In this document: positions 8,936-19,593 of the stretch, in pieces | Layout: each line of letters begins with the position of its first letter | Numbering within the stretch: the stretch's first letter is position 1 | Source: Amanita rubescens | Lineage: Eukaryota; Basidiomycota; Agaricomycetes; Agaricales; Amanitaceae | Direction of reading: 5' to 3' | Length of the DNA: 25,367 nt | NCBI GenBank assembly: GCA_015039365.1 | Contig: WION01000663.1 | Coordinates: forward strand, 1-25,367 | Notes under the pieces: model-generated | Database searches by the model: none | Seen by the model: only the letters and a program-made list of their open reading frames with translations | What the model was told of the DNA's origin: nothing | Made by a program: the position numbers and the translations under genes

Positions 8936-10378
8936 TGACACTCGGCTCCGAATACTTTATTTGACTAAATGACGGCTATTGGCTATTCGAGTTTCACTCG
9001 TCAAGCTCTACCCGCCTCCCATCCCCTCAAAGCAGTCCATCAGCGACTATGCCGTCAAACAGGCAAGGACACTGCCATGATTGCTCGCAGGAGCATGTTA
9101 TGGACCTTTCTCAACCGTCTCGCAATGCGCCCCATTGTCTTTCATCGCTTCTTGGACGGAGCAGTCTCATCGGTACGATCCTCTCCCATTGCATTAAACT
9201 CACTCGCTGATGATTAGACTCGCCCCCTTTGTCCGTTTTGCCCAAGAAGCTCCCTCTCACAACCCTATCGATCCTAATGCCTCACCAGCCTACGCCGTCC
9301 TATCCAATCCTCCACTGCACACCCCCTTCGCAACCCTGATCAACGTTTCCTCGACTCGGAGGCTTTCACGCTCAAGTTTGCCAGTCACATCAGCGACCCA
9401 ATGGAGAAATTCACTCGAAACGCTGGTCTGGTAAGTCCGCTGTATGGACAGTATACCTGTGCTCACCGGACGAACAAAGATTATGTTAGGACCATTCCGA
9501 CTTGTGTGCGGCGCTCATCGGGTTCAGCTTGAACGAGTCGGACGAAATGGATCGAAAAGACAGGGTAAGCTGTAGACGCTACCTACATCTGCAGCACCAA
9601 ACGGGTAAGAACTCCCTATTTTACGTACTTTAGCTGCTATTAACCCACGCGACTGCAGCTCCAGGAACTCGAGCAAAACTGGGCAGAGCCGCTGGAGGAA
9701 CTGGAAAAGAGCGAAAAGGAGGCGCAGAGATTGGAAGAGGCGTTGGAGAGGGGGAGGGGCGTGACGAGTCTATCCCCTAGTCTTCCTTCGAGCGTTGCGG
9801 TTCCAAAGATGAACAGCCCGAGCGAATCAGATAGCGGGGAGCAAGCTGAGCCATCTGAACCGATCATGTCTGCGATTGCGGCGGAGGACACCACAGCGGA
9901 AACTGCAGAACCGCAGCACTCGGAGGATGCACCTCTTTCCAAATCGCCCACCGCTGCGAGGTCTTATTCACTGGAATCACCAAGACGCGAGAGACGATCG
10001 CTCAGGTGAGGAGTTCTTACACTTGTTGTCATCGCTGCCGTTAACTGACTACATATATCGCGCCCGCAGCTGGAAGAAGCGCTCCATTTGTCAGCTGCAG
10101 ATCTCAAGTATTCGTGTACCGCCATACAAGCTGATCTGGACCAGTTCAGTCGCGGATTTGAGAGAGATGTGTATCGGAGCTATCGGGATTGGGCGAAAAA
10201 GGTGTGTCGGCGGTGCGGCTTTTTTTGGTTTGCTAATGTGCGATGGAAGAATTTGGAGACGTGGGAGGACGCGTGGGATGACGCGAAGGAAATTGAGAAG
10301 ATTCCTAATCGGCCGCCTCTGCCTTTGGGGGATGGAGAAAGTGGGGGTGGGGGCGGCGCTGGTGCTGGCGAAGGATAG
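8936..10378 (+). pseudogene. SNX41/ATG20-type sorting nexin relic, copy B
   Basis: A longer and better ordered copy of the PX-BAR relic. In order: PPIPSKQSISDYAVKQA (about 9,005-9,060) from the PX domain; TAMIARRSML and TFLNRLAMRPIVFHRFLDGA (9,070-9,160); APSHNPIDPNASPAYAVLSN; then in another frame RNPDQRFLDSEAFTLKFASH and ISDPMEKFTRNAGL (about 9,328-9,430); LQELEQNWAEPLEELEKSEK (9,660-9,720) with a charged helix; an acidic Ser/Pro linker to LESPRRERRSLR (10,005); an intron to about 10,070 (cgcccgcag); LEEALHLSAADLKYSC; DWAKK (10,202); a 48-bp intron; and NLETWEDAWDDAKEIEKIPN with a Gly-rich end at 10,378. Frame changes, lost exon parts and lost splice sites make it a pseudogene. It lacks the BAR piece kept in copy A. 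Confidence 0.8.
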
Positions 10379-10529
10379 ACTGTGAGGAGGGATTCGACGG
10401 CGACAATCAATGGGCGGTGAAGAGTATTGTGTCGAGTTGTTTATCGTTCAATGTCATGAGAATGGATTCGATTTCGGTCGCCATTTTCAGCCGTGATTTG
10501 AAGAAACATCGGTGGCAGTATAGGTTCGA

Positions 10530-10915
10530 ACATCTACAACTGGCTCTATTCTCGTCGGCTTCCCTTCCTCTTCCTGCCACCCTTCGCCCGCTTCTCAAAC
10601 TACTCTCCTCAACCAAAAAGTCAACGCAACCGCAAATGCTTAAGCAAAAATCGACGGGTCTATATGGTCCCATCGTCCAACGCACTGCGATCATTATACT
10701 ATCCCCCAGGCGCATCCACCACCGGATATCGTTCAGCATGTGCGGTACTCTGCCTCCTTCTCCCCACAACTAATGTTACTCATCGTCGATGACAAAGGCA
10801 CAGGCAAACAAAAGGAGAACGTCGAGTGAAGAGAGTGAGTGGGACGAGTTCCGCGAGTGGCAGCGGGTTAAGGAGGAAGGCTATCCCTGCGGCTTGCCTT
10901 GAAGTAATAGTACAT
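10530..10915 (+). pseudogene. Unassigned decayed coding segment, copy B
   Basis: Counterpart of 1,850-2,260 in copy A, with the same order of readable fragments in broken plus-strand frames. Copy B has lost a few dozen bases near 10,810-10,830. I do not recognise the family. Conservation between the copies simply reflects shared recent ancestry and is not evidence of function. Confidence 0.4.
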
Positions 10916-11230
10916 CTCTTTTGTTCTAGGCCGGGTTTTTTGCTGTCATCATCTTACTTTCATCTATGGTTATTGATGGGCCTTAATGACATAGATTGCA
11001 GTCTATTATTCAAATTTATTCTCTTACGATTAGCCTGGACCTACTCATGCCGCTTGATATATATGTAGAAACCCCATACCCAGGTATCTGCGCACAGAGA
11101 GATCCAGGAGCTTTGCCAACACTACTTGAACATGAGAAAATGGATCCGCCGCTTGGCGGCCCCTACTACGATGATAAGTACATGATGTATGGCCCTAATA
11201 CATGAACGCCAATCTATCAAGAGGTGATTT
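10916..11230. other. Convergent 3' flank, copy B
   Basis: Matches 2,261-2,463 of copy A but carries about 100 bp of additional sequence at about 11,030-11,125. No coding potential that I can support. Confidence 0.45.
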
Positions 11231-11400
11231 CTATTGCTCAGGGAAATGAATAAGCACAAGTTTATATACCGCCGTCCATCCAACGTAAGTAGACCCATGA
11301 ACTTGCCCAGAATGAAAGGATGCACCGACAGGAAGTGCTCCCATATACCTGCCGGTATTGATATTTGTGATCCACCCACCTATCATCAGTTCATCCATTG
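11231..11400 (-). other. Conserved C-terminal module of NLR copy B
   Basis: A frame one base off the WD40 frame reads RHAMDELMIGG then WITNINTGRYMGALPVGASF, HSGQVHGSTYVGWT and HFPEQ, ending at the TAG 11,233-11,231. Because copy A still has the extra base (GATATCCCTAGG against GATACCCTAGG here), the break in copy B is a single-base deletion near 11,410 and not an intron. Confidence 0.75.
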
Positions 11401-11454
11401 CATGCCTAGGGTATCACCAGCTGCTATTTGTGGATACGGTAACACAATGCCAGT

Positions 11455-11838
11455 GCTTGCATCCCAAACTCGAATGGACTTATCATCTGACCCCGATATT
11501 TTGGATCCATCAGGCGAGAATGCGACGGAACGAATCCAGTCATCATGGCCTCGAAGGGGTGGGAGCATATCGACGCCAGTGCTTGCATCCCAAACTCGAA
11601 TGGTCTTGTCATTTGACACTGAGATGATTTTGGATCCATCAGGCGAGAATGCGACGGAACAAATCCAGTCATCGTGGCCTCGAAAGGGTGGGAGGATCTC
11701 GACGCCAGTGTTTGCATCCCAAACTCGAATGGTCTTGTCATCTGACCCCGAGATGATTTTTGATCCATCAGGCGAGAATGCGACGGAACGAATCGAGTCA
11801 CCGGCGTGGCCTTGGAGCTGGATTAACTCTGGAGACCA
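11455..11838 (-). repeat. 3-unit WD40 array, NLR copy B
   Basis: Three WD40 units starting (plus strand) at 11,455, 11,581 and 11,710, with spacings of 126 and 129 bp, all in one open frame together with the divergent first blade ([11 protein letters not shown]). The units differ from each other by several substitutions (GSDDK, VSNDK, GSDDKS variants) and are less homogeneous than those of copy A. Three full blades are too few for a closed propeller, so copy B is either contracted or the ancestral short state. Confidence 0.92.
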
Positions 11839-12821
11839 CATCTTGTCCACACCACAAACAACTTTTGGCAGGCCGCTGTGATAAAATTTCTTGAAGATGC
11901 TCGTATTTGTTGGAGTGAATGGTAAGGCTGTTGTGTAAAGCAACAGTGGGTGCTCCTTGATGGTGTTTGCGAAGTACTGTGCAAACCTGTGACCGTCATA
12001 AAGAAGCTGGTGGAGGTCCGTATGGCTTAGCGATGATTTCTGTATGAAAACGTGAGTGGAAAGCTCCCATTACGCATATTGGAGGACGAACCCGGAGCCA
12101 CTCCATGAGATTGTGAATCGATCGAATTGTTTGGTCATGGGAGTTCAATATCGCCATTGCCTCCATCCAATGCAGTAGATGCTTCACCAAGAAAACATAC
12201 GTTTGATTTACAATATCGTCCGTAACGTCTGAAACAAGACAGGTATGTTCTATCCAGAATTTACACGCATAGGATATAGCCTCATCTAGGGTATTTTTCC
12301 GGCTCAGATATGGAAGCGTTCATGTCGCAGATATTTTCTCGTAATTCTTTGTCCAGAAGTTTGATGCAGCGAACGGCGAGTTCTTTGTTATGACGTTCGA
12401 GGTCGATGAACCAAGGCTTGTCTCTGCACCGTTCCGATAGATAGTCGTAGAACGAGGGATGAAGGATACGGATCCGCTCTGTTTCGCTGACGTCAAGAAC
12501 ACATCTCAGGCGAGAGACTGATTTGAAAGATGGCATGTTTTGAGGTAGCGTGAGGAGAGCATCAATGACAGAACACGACAGGGGGACTCGCGCACATAGG
12601 ATCACGCCTAGTATGTTGCAGCAGTCCGAGCGGAATGATCGGTCATTCCACAAATCGGTGGATTGTAGACCTGTTTCATAAAGGCTGTCCAGCTCTGCAA
12701 ACGGTCCAGAAGAACTACCTTCTGGCTGCTTGTTAAAGAGCTCGGAAAGCCGTCGATCGGGATCACAGCTCTCGATATACAAACATGCAGTTGATGCCCA
12801 TATGAATAGGCCACCTGCACC

Positions 12822-12955
12822 GTGTATCATTCCTCACTGCGGATTTCCTTGTATTTATCCTCACATGTCTGTTTGTCTACGGGAATGCGGTGATTTTTAG
12901 CCTGATCGAGATATGTGGACAACTGTGTAAATCTTTAAGCAGCAGAAGCTGTCGA
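12822..12955. other. Filler insertion inside NLR copy B NACHT region
   Basis: Sequence present in copy B only, sitting between stretches that are contiguous in copy A (ccacctgcac ... gaactgattttgtc). On the minus strand it has an open stretch of 35 codons between two stops (12,934-12,827), reading RFTQLSTYLDQAKNHRIPVD and then KQTCEDKYKEIRSEE. This looks like a piece of some other coding sequence. I see no intron consensus, no terminal inverted repeats and no target-site duplication. Confidence 0.65.
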
Positions 12956-15202
12956 GGTTGACTAGGGAACTGATTTTGTCGTTGCCGGGCCAATGATCAC
13001 CTAAGTATCCATCCTTTATACGTATTTCCTCCAACCGATGTCGAATAAATTTCGAAACATCATCTTTGTTTGTCACAGAATCAATGTCCAGAGGGTACGG
13101 GCGCACATGGGTAATGGGATCCTAGTGCGCGCTGAATGTCTCGGTTCATGCCGGCTGACAACCATAATTCGAATGAAGGAAGGGAGATCAGAAAAGCCCT
13201 TTGACAGAACCTGCATTAAGATCTTGCGATCTGTTTCACTTCCGCACTCGTCCAAAGCATCAATAATCAAAACAATTGGTCCTCCGGACCATTCCACAGA
13301 TTCCAGGGCGTTAGCTGACAGCAAACTTTCGAATTGAAACTCCAGAGGCATTCCAGCCATATTGTCGTAATTTGTCACCACCCGCGAGATTGTAGCACCG
13401 AAGCGAGCATCGAACATGGCAAGCCGAAATGCGAGCGTTCTGATCAATGTTGCAAAGTTCCTTTGTGGTATATCACGGTTGAAAAAAAAGAAAGCGCCCA
13501 AGCGGTGGAGACCCACGCATGATCTGTGCGATTGTAGTCGACAGAGTACTCTTCCCCGTCCCGGCCATGCCGTATACCCACAAAACCTTCTTTCCCTCGT
13601 TCGAGTCATCCGCGATCCACTTTTTAATGTCGTTAATGACTGTTGCGCCTCGTATTCTCAAGACAAGGAGTGCGATTGTAGTTCGTCCATATCCTCTGGT
13701 TTCAGCAATTGAAGACGTGCTAGGTGGAAATCATGAGACAAGTCAAATGTCTGAAAGTGTATGGACACGCTACCTATCATATCGACGGAGGACACCAGCA
13801 AGGTCGTCGTCAGCAAAAGTCTTGAATCGAAATTTTCCCGAAGACCCGCGAACGCAGTGCAGAATTTAGCTATCTGATCGTCGACGTCGGTAAAAGGATG
13901 AACAATGACACTGTCTGGTCGACCTTCAATAAAACCGCTATCATGTTTCAAAGAGCATACCACGTACTTCCAAAGTTGCGTCGTGTATAATTTTGAATGA
14001 AATACCCGCATTCAATCGTTTGCTTCAGTATTTCTTCCATGATGTCTTGAAGAACAGGGTGGCTCTTCAGTTCGTCTGCGGAAACCACAAACGAGTAGGT
14101 ATTCTCCATCGCTCTGACGAGATCTAGAATCTTCACATCCCGAGATTGTTGCGCTTGCACCATCTGATCGAATAGATGCGTATGAAGAAAAGGACCAGAA
14201 TAATCGAGTTAACTCACCTTCATTCCGGCAGAAAGCACCTGCCACGCGACATTGACACTAAGGATGGATCTTTTGAAAAAATAATAAATTCAGATCGTCC
14301 AATGAAGGAGAAGATACAGAAGACGAACCTTTGCAACTTCATCTGCGATCTTAACCAGTGGTTCGAATTTCTTCATAAGAGAATTGAACGATGTTACTAG
14401 GTTCTGTTGATTTGACAGGGTGTCTGAAATATTGGTAAAAGCGCCAGACACATCGGAGACGATGGGCTGCGAGAGCTTTTGGGCAGACGTTTTGGTTTGC
14501 TTCAGCGCATCGCCTGCAACCGCAGACGCTGAATCTTGCGTTATTCGAACGGATAGCTTGGCCGGGCTCGGATTTCCATTCCTATCGACCAAGGACAGAA
14601 CTACACCTAAATTGTCAAGTTTTAACATTGGTATGACCAATCAACAGCTGGATGTTACTTGCATTCATTCGGTTGCGAATATTGAAGCTTAAAAAGATAG
14701 CCCCAATTCGATGTCAATCTTGGCAAGGCACTTGTCCCCGAAACGGCTATCGTGTAATATAGCGATTGTGAGTTTTGATGAGTTAGTCCAAGAATGGGCT
14801 CCGAAACGTGAGTTAAACGTTACTAACAGGATAGATGAAAGCTCACATGTGCAATTTGGAGTCCCATCGGGCATTGTTTTCTTTCTTCAATTTGACGCTC
14901 TCCGTACGGTAACGTTCGCCACCAATGACAATTTCGACCCTGCTTTGTTGTCTAGAAAGGGTGGGAAATGACAGATTCACCGCTTCAACAACTGCAAAGG
15001 CGATGGTCAGTCACATTTGGTGGATGGTAGATATGTATGCCCAGTCACTTGTTATCGTAATCGATGATCTTGCAGTCACTGTTTCGAAATTATTAGCACA
15101 TTCGCAAAGACTTGTCGATAGAACGAACACGAGGAATCCGACCATGTTGGACTAAAGAGGACAACGGGCGCCTACTATTTTTATCGGGATAACCCGTGAC
15201 CT

Positions 15203-15872
15203 CCAGCCGTTACAACAGTAGCGTAGTACTAGTATTACTATAAGCTCTTTGTAGGGCTTTTCTCAATTGACAGTGAGAGAGGCTCGAGATTATATAGATC
15301 TATTCGAGTTGTGTGTTTTTCCTTTTCAAAGTTCAATGTTTATTCATTTGCTTTGGTTTGGGGTTCGCGTGGCATTTCCGTTTGGGGAAGCTCCGAGGCG
15401 TGGGGAAATGCCCGAAAGCGGAAAGGCCCAAAACGGCTCAGAAGTCAGGCCGGACCCTTGCCAACGGGATGATAAGCGCAGCGACACGAGCTTGCTGCCC
15501 AGACCTATAGGTAGAGGGGAGGACGAGAAAGCGTAGAGGCTAGCGACGACAAGATGGAGGAGCAAGAGAAGAGGCGCGTCTTTTCACGATCGGGGAGTTG
15601 CCGAGATCGATCAGCGCGCAAGACGCGATGTTTATCCCTGTTTGTTTCCGGTTTTTCCAATTCCGATTCCGATTCATAATCATACGTCCATTGCCCAAGG
15701 CCGTTCACGCGAGTATCATAGTTTGTTGTTCGATTTTTTCATTACTTATACGTGCATAATGGTTTGTGGTGCAGTGACAAAACATCTTCGTTTCGCCGGC
15801 GCTGACGATCATGACGTTACTTGTTGCGTAGCCGCTCCGTTGAAACTTGAGACACCATTACAAAGTGAAGGC
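15203..15872. other. Intergenic region right of copy B
   Basis: The similarity to copy A stops at about 15,202 (7,606 in copy A). Small open frames at 15,267-15,536 and 15,313-15,510 overlap each other, lack recognisable motifs and are not convincing. Positions 15,655-15,740 resemble 555-640 at the far left of the window. Confidence 0.5.
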
Positions 15873-15879
15873 TATTTAA
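15873..15879 (+). promoter_or_regulatory. Possible TATA-like element of the reductase gene
   Basis: The heptamer tatttaa lies 43 bp upstream of the reductase ATG. It is close to a TATA box in form and placement, but many fungal promoters lack one and such short matches are common by chance. Confidence 0.25.
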
Positions 15880-15921
15880 GCCATGCACTGTGTTTCGTCA
15901 TGCATTAATTGACGTCTCACT

Positions 15922-17485
15922 ATGGTATTGGTCAAGAACAGTCGCGTTTTATTCAACTCAATCCCAACTGGTTTGTTTTTCGGCGAAGTTCAAGTTGTTT
16001 CTACAAATGTTGACCAGTACGTAGGTTACCCCGTCCCTGGGGAAACGGTGGTGTACGATAGATCTCAAGAAATTGATCCTGAGAAGGTCGAACTTCGCGG
16101 CGGTTTCCTGCTAAAGACCTTGGTGCTTTCAATCGACCCGTATTTGCGAGGGCAAATGCGTGACAGGGACATCCCTTCCTACATGGTGGGTCACTAATAT
16201 AATCTCGTGTTGTGGTAAATTTCAAGCTGAGACATCATACTTTAGCCAGCATTTACTCTGGGCGAACCGTACGTCGATAATGTGGACACTCATGGACGTG
16301 CTGACTTTGAAAACCAGTATCTCAGGCTTCGGAGTAGGTCACGTCCTACGTTCGGAAGATCCCTGCGTGAAGGCCGGTGATCATATTCATGGGATACTCC
16401 GTAGGTTTTTAGTTATTTGTTGAAGATTATATTGAAGCGGTTTGATATCAAGGACACGAGGAGTACCATGTATACAGGAAGAGCGAACTGAGCGAGTTTA
16501 TAGTGCTCGAGAATAAGTACAGGCTTCCCTGGTCCATATTTGTGGGAGCGGCTGGAATGCCGGGCAAGACCGCTTATTACGGTTGGAAACTTTATGCGAA
16601 CGCGAAAAAAGTTAGTTTAAACGCTAGTGTCCCTAGTATGGCGGTACTGATATAAATGATTAGGGAGAGACTGCTTTCGTAACAGCCGCAGCAGGACCCG
16701 TTGGATCGTGCGTTTTTCTTCATTGTCTCACAACTTGTCTCAAATCTTCGTAGTCTTGTTCTTCAACTTGCGAAACGTGATGGTCTGAAGACTATCGCTG
16801 CGGCTGGGTCACCTGAGAAACTTGAATTTATCAAGTCGCTTGGCGCGGACGTCACATTCAATTACAAGCAGGTCCAAACGAAGGACGTTCTGCGCAGAGA
16901 AGGACCGATTGACATGTAAGCAGCATAAAAGTTTAGTGCAATCTATCAATAACTTGTCTTGTAAAGCGTTTGGGATAATGTTGGGGGAGAAACTCTGGAA
17001 GCCGCCTTGAATAATGCGAACTTGAATGGACGTCTCCTGGTAAGTAGCCTCATTTTCACGTCAATTTACGTTTCTTCATTTGGTGATGCAGATCTGTGGC
17101 GCCATTTCAGGTACTTTTATACCGCTTGTAATGTCTAGCAGCCGCTGATATAAACGCTAGCTTACAACGAACCCGAAAGGCCAATTAAGGTACCTCACCT
17201 CTTATATGGGACTCGATAATATTTGGCTGACGTTGCATGAAGGGCCTCATGAATGTCATGGTACAATCCCTCATGATACAGGGCTTCGTCGTCTTCCGCC
17301 TGGAAGAACAACACCCTCATCTCCTCCAGGAGTTCTACGAGAAGGTTTTACCTCTTATCGCCAGCGGTGAAATTAAATACAAAGAGGATGTCACTCGCGG
17401 TCTCGACCAAGTTGGAGACGTTATACTGAACGTTCAGAAAGGCATGCATAAGGGGAAAGCAGTTGTTTTGGTCGCGGAAGACTAA
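15922..17485 (+). CDS. NADP-dependent alkenal/prostaglandin-reductase-like MDR oxidoreductase
   Basis: Intact gene with 10 exons: 15922-16185, 16246-16268, 16318-16400, 16453-16610, 16664-16707, 16754-16915, 16967-17039, 17092-17110, 17161-17189 and 17243-17485. Every junction is GT-AG, the phases agree, and they sum to 1,098 nt (365 aa). The protein is a zinc-independent medium-chain dehydrogenase/reductase of the leukotriene B4 12-hydroxydehydrogenase type, which reduces the C=C bond of alpha,beta-unsaturated aldehydes and ketones with NADPH, probably in the cytosol. Supporting motifs: LVLSIDPYLRGQMRD near residues 70-84, GAAGMPGKTAYYGWK (155-169), the nucleotide-binding turn AAAGPVG (184-190), DNVGGE, and the usual ending KGKAVVLVAED. 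The zinc ligands of alcohol dehydrogenases are absent, as expected. Exons of 19, 23 and 29 nt are notable. Its 3' end is duplicated as a relic at 19,488-19,593. Confidence 0.95.
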
Positions 17486-17589
17486 AGTTATTGAGAAACT
17501 TGTACATTACCAAACAGTCGTCAGCGAAGTCTTTACGGTCTGCGGCGATTGCTGTTTACCCGTGTTTTCATTCAAGCTTGAACAGCGCC

Positions 17590-19259
17590 ATGCACGGAAC
17601 TGAGTCTGCGACACACCGTGTGCTTCTGTGTGCAGAACTATACCACCTTATATGCAAGGATTTCGACAGACAGACTCTTTTGGCACTATCGCGTACATGT
17701 CGCGACCTAAAAGAAACGCCACTCGACTTGCTATGGTCTGAAATACCGGAATTTAGTGTCCTCATTCGTTGCATGCCCAGTGATCTTTGGGAGGAGCGAG
17801 AAATACGTGGATGCCGATACGTGGTAATCATTGCTATAATCAATGTTGTCGTGCTATGGCGCTCATGGACTATTAGTCGCTCTGCAGGGAAATACGGGAG
17901 ACAGATTGGCACCGATTCAACATGTATTCCGTCAGGGTCAAAAAGTTGGGAATTCGCTTTTTTTACTTTTTTGGCGTCCGGGTTCGCCCGTCCTGGGAAA
18001 GGAAGAAATACACATATCATCTCGATGCAGGATCGTACCGGACCTTATCTTCCGCGGCTTACGGAATGGAACTACTGCCACGGGTCCAAGAGATCATATG
18101 GGAGATAGAAGACGATGGTGCATATCCATACATCACACTATTGCTTTCGCGGATGACCTATCGTCTGTGGCTATATTTTCCACATGATTCAAAACGCTCG
18201 ATCGAAGAAAGGTCCCAATCTGAGCGAATGCGATTTTCCCTAATACCCGCAATACCTTCTTCATCGCCTCACATAACGGAGTTATCCCTGAGAGGCTTTA
18301 GGGCAGAATCCTGGCCTGATGTTCGCGACGCCCTCAAATCCCTTCGCTTTTGGCCTTCGTTGCAATGTCTTACGCTCCACTATTTTCCGGAAGCATCGGT
18401 CGTCATTCTCTGCAAAATTCCTAACTTGCGAAAATTGGATCTCTCCCATTGTGATCGTGAACCATTATTACAGTTTCCTTTGCCTTCAGGTTGGCGTGGC
18501 TTCTCAGCACTAGCACAATTGGACATCCAGAACAACGACCTCGAATTTCTAATACCAATGACAAGCATCATGCGTAATACACCCCTACGATCTTTGTGCG
18601 CCGAATCAAGCTCGAATAGCACACCATCTGTGGATAAATGGAAGCAACTCTTCGACTTGATGCGCGATGGCATCACACATACTTCACTCGAGGTGGTCAA
18701 GTTGAGGTTCGTTGATGATGATACCGATCATATGGACAAGTTCGAAGTCCACGAGCGCCCTATGACTTTGGATGAGATATCAGGACTCTTGCTATTCAAA
18801 AACCTCATTCAGTTGTCTTTGGAGGCAACGCACGGATTTGATCTCGATGATGAACAAATGAGGAACCTTGCCTCCGCTCTACCTCACTTGGAGGAATTGC
18901 ATCTCCGTTCATATCACCCACTAGCCGACTGGCCGCGAATGACTTTCAAAGGTCTCGACTCGATCGCGCAACATTGTCCAGCGTTACAAAGTCTGACTGT
19001 GGCATTCGATGCTAGGAGCATTATCAAGCACTCTGACAACCGCGGCATCTGCAACGTAAACACCATATCCTTTAAGGTCTTGGATTCGCCTATCGACGAT
19101 CCAGCTGCCGTTTCTGTATATGTTTCAGCCATATTCCCCAACTTGGTCGAATTCTCCTGGGTGGATTATCATTTTATGCCGGAGGAAATGGAAGAGGTCC
19201 TGGAGCCAATGAAGTTAAAATGGCAGGAAGTGCATGACTCGATGAAAACGGTCAAATAA
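17590..19259 (+). CDS. F-box/LRR-type protein
   Basis: Two exons, 17590-17823 and 17877-19259, with a 53-bp intron (GTAATC ... TTAG), give 538 aa. The N-terminus (VLLCAELYHLICKDFDRQTL, then LALSRTCRDLKETPLDLLWS) is a divergent F-box of the kind common in agarics, followed by CMPSDLW and DWHRF. Next comes a long region with irregular leucine-rich repeats: ITELSLRGF, LQCLTLHYF, IPNLRKLDLSHC, LAQLDIQN, LEVVKLRF, LIQLSLEATHG, LEELHLRSYH and LQSLTVAFD. Such proteins are thought to act as substrate adaptors of SCF ubiquitin ligases; the target is unknown. The ATG at 17,590 is preferred over the in-frame ATG at 17,491, which lies 6 nt past the reductase stop. The gene starts only 104 bp after that stop. 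A broken second copy lies at 19,850-20,885. Confidence 0.85.
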
Positions 19260-19487
19260 TCAAAGTACTACTTTTGCAGGCAGTTACGATTCGAACTTAG
19301 CATTATCGCCCGATTAAAACCTTCCACTCTCATCAAGAGTTGTTGTTAACGAATACGTTTTTTTCCTATCTTGTCTCCTCACAGGACTGTCGCTTCAAGT
19401 TCATCTGTTGAATTCACGACCTCCCAGAGATCTCAATCAATGTTGCAAAATTCGGAATGGCCTCTCGGATCGCTGTTCAGTTACGAC
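19260..19487. other. Intergenic between F-box gene and reductase relic
   Basis: No supportable gene. This short stretch separates the F-box stop from the first recognisable reductase-derived bases. Confidence 0.4.
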
Positions 19488-19593
19488 AAGGTTTCGTCTC
19501 TCATTTTCAGCGCGATCTGGGAAAGGTTGGGACGTTGCTATACTTGGCGTTCAGAAGGGCATGCATGCGGTTGTCTTGGTCGTGGAAGAGTAA
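19488..19593 (+). pseudogene. Relic of the reductase 3' end
   Basis: The frame ending at 19,593 reads VQKGMHAVVLVVEE and stops, matching the last residues of the intact reductase (VQKGMHKGKAVVLVAED). The bases after the stop, taaagttattg, are also shared with 17,482-17,495. About 9 nt are missing inside the lysine-rich part. Upstream similarity fades within about 80 bp. The fragment has no start and no cofactor domain. Confidence 0.8.

Larger units (their letters stand above)
11231..15145 (-). pseudogene. NLR copy B: C2-NACHT-WD40 relic with broken NACHT
   Basis: Paralogue of the gene at 2,464-7,550, in the same order. The ATG is at 15,145, but exon 1 and its intron have lost about 75 bp compared with copy A. 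C2-like segment at 14,874-14,690. Helical segment SLVDRNGNPSPAKLSVRI to LVKIADEVAK (about 14,600-14,330). MVQAQQSRDV from 14,163. Walker A GMAGTGKST near 13,572-13,545 and Walker B VLIIDALDEC near 13,285-13,255. Single-base insertions relative to copy A fall near 13,680, 13,632, 13,513, 13,144, 13,114 and 12,315, so these pieces lie in different frames. About 134 bp is inserted at 12,822-12,955. The WD part (11,943-11,400) is one clean frame with three units. A 1-nt loss near 11,410 separates it from the C-terminal module ending at 11,231. Clearly non-functional as written. Confidence 0.88.

Noticed and set aside
12822..12955. Copy B insertion as an extra intron
   Set aside because: No GT-AG pair with matching phase is found at its edges, and copy A encodes a continuous NACHT protein across the same point.
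15267..15565. Overlapping open frames in the gap right of copy B
   Set aside because: Three frames on both strands overlap with no recognisable motif and no conservation elsewhere in the window.
17491..17589. Upstream in-frame ATG as the start of the F-box gene
   Set aside because: It lies 6 nt past the reductase stop, leaving no room for a promoter or leader, and the extra residues have no F-box character; the paralogue starts at the position equivalent to 17,590.
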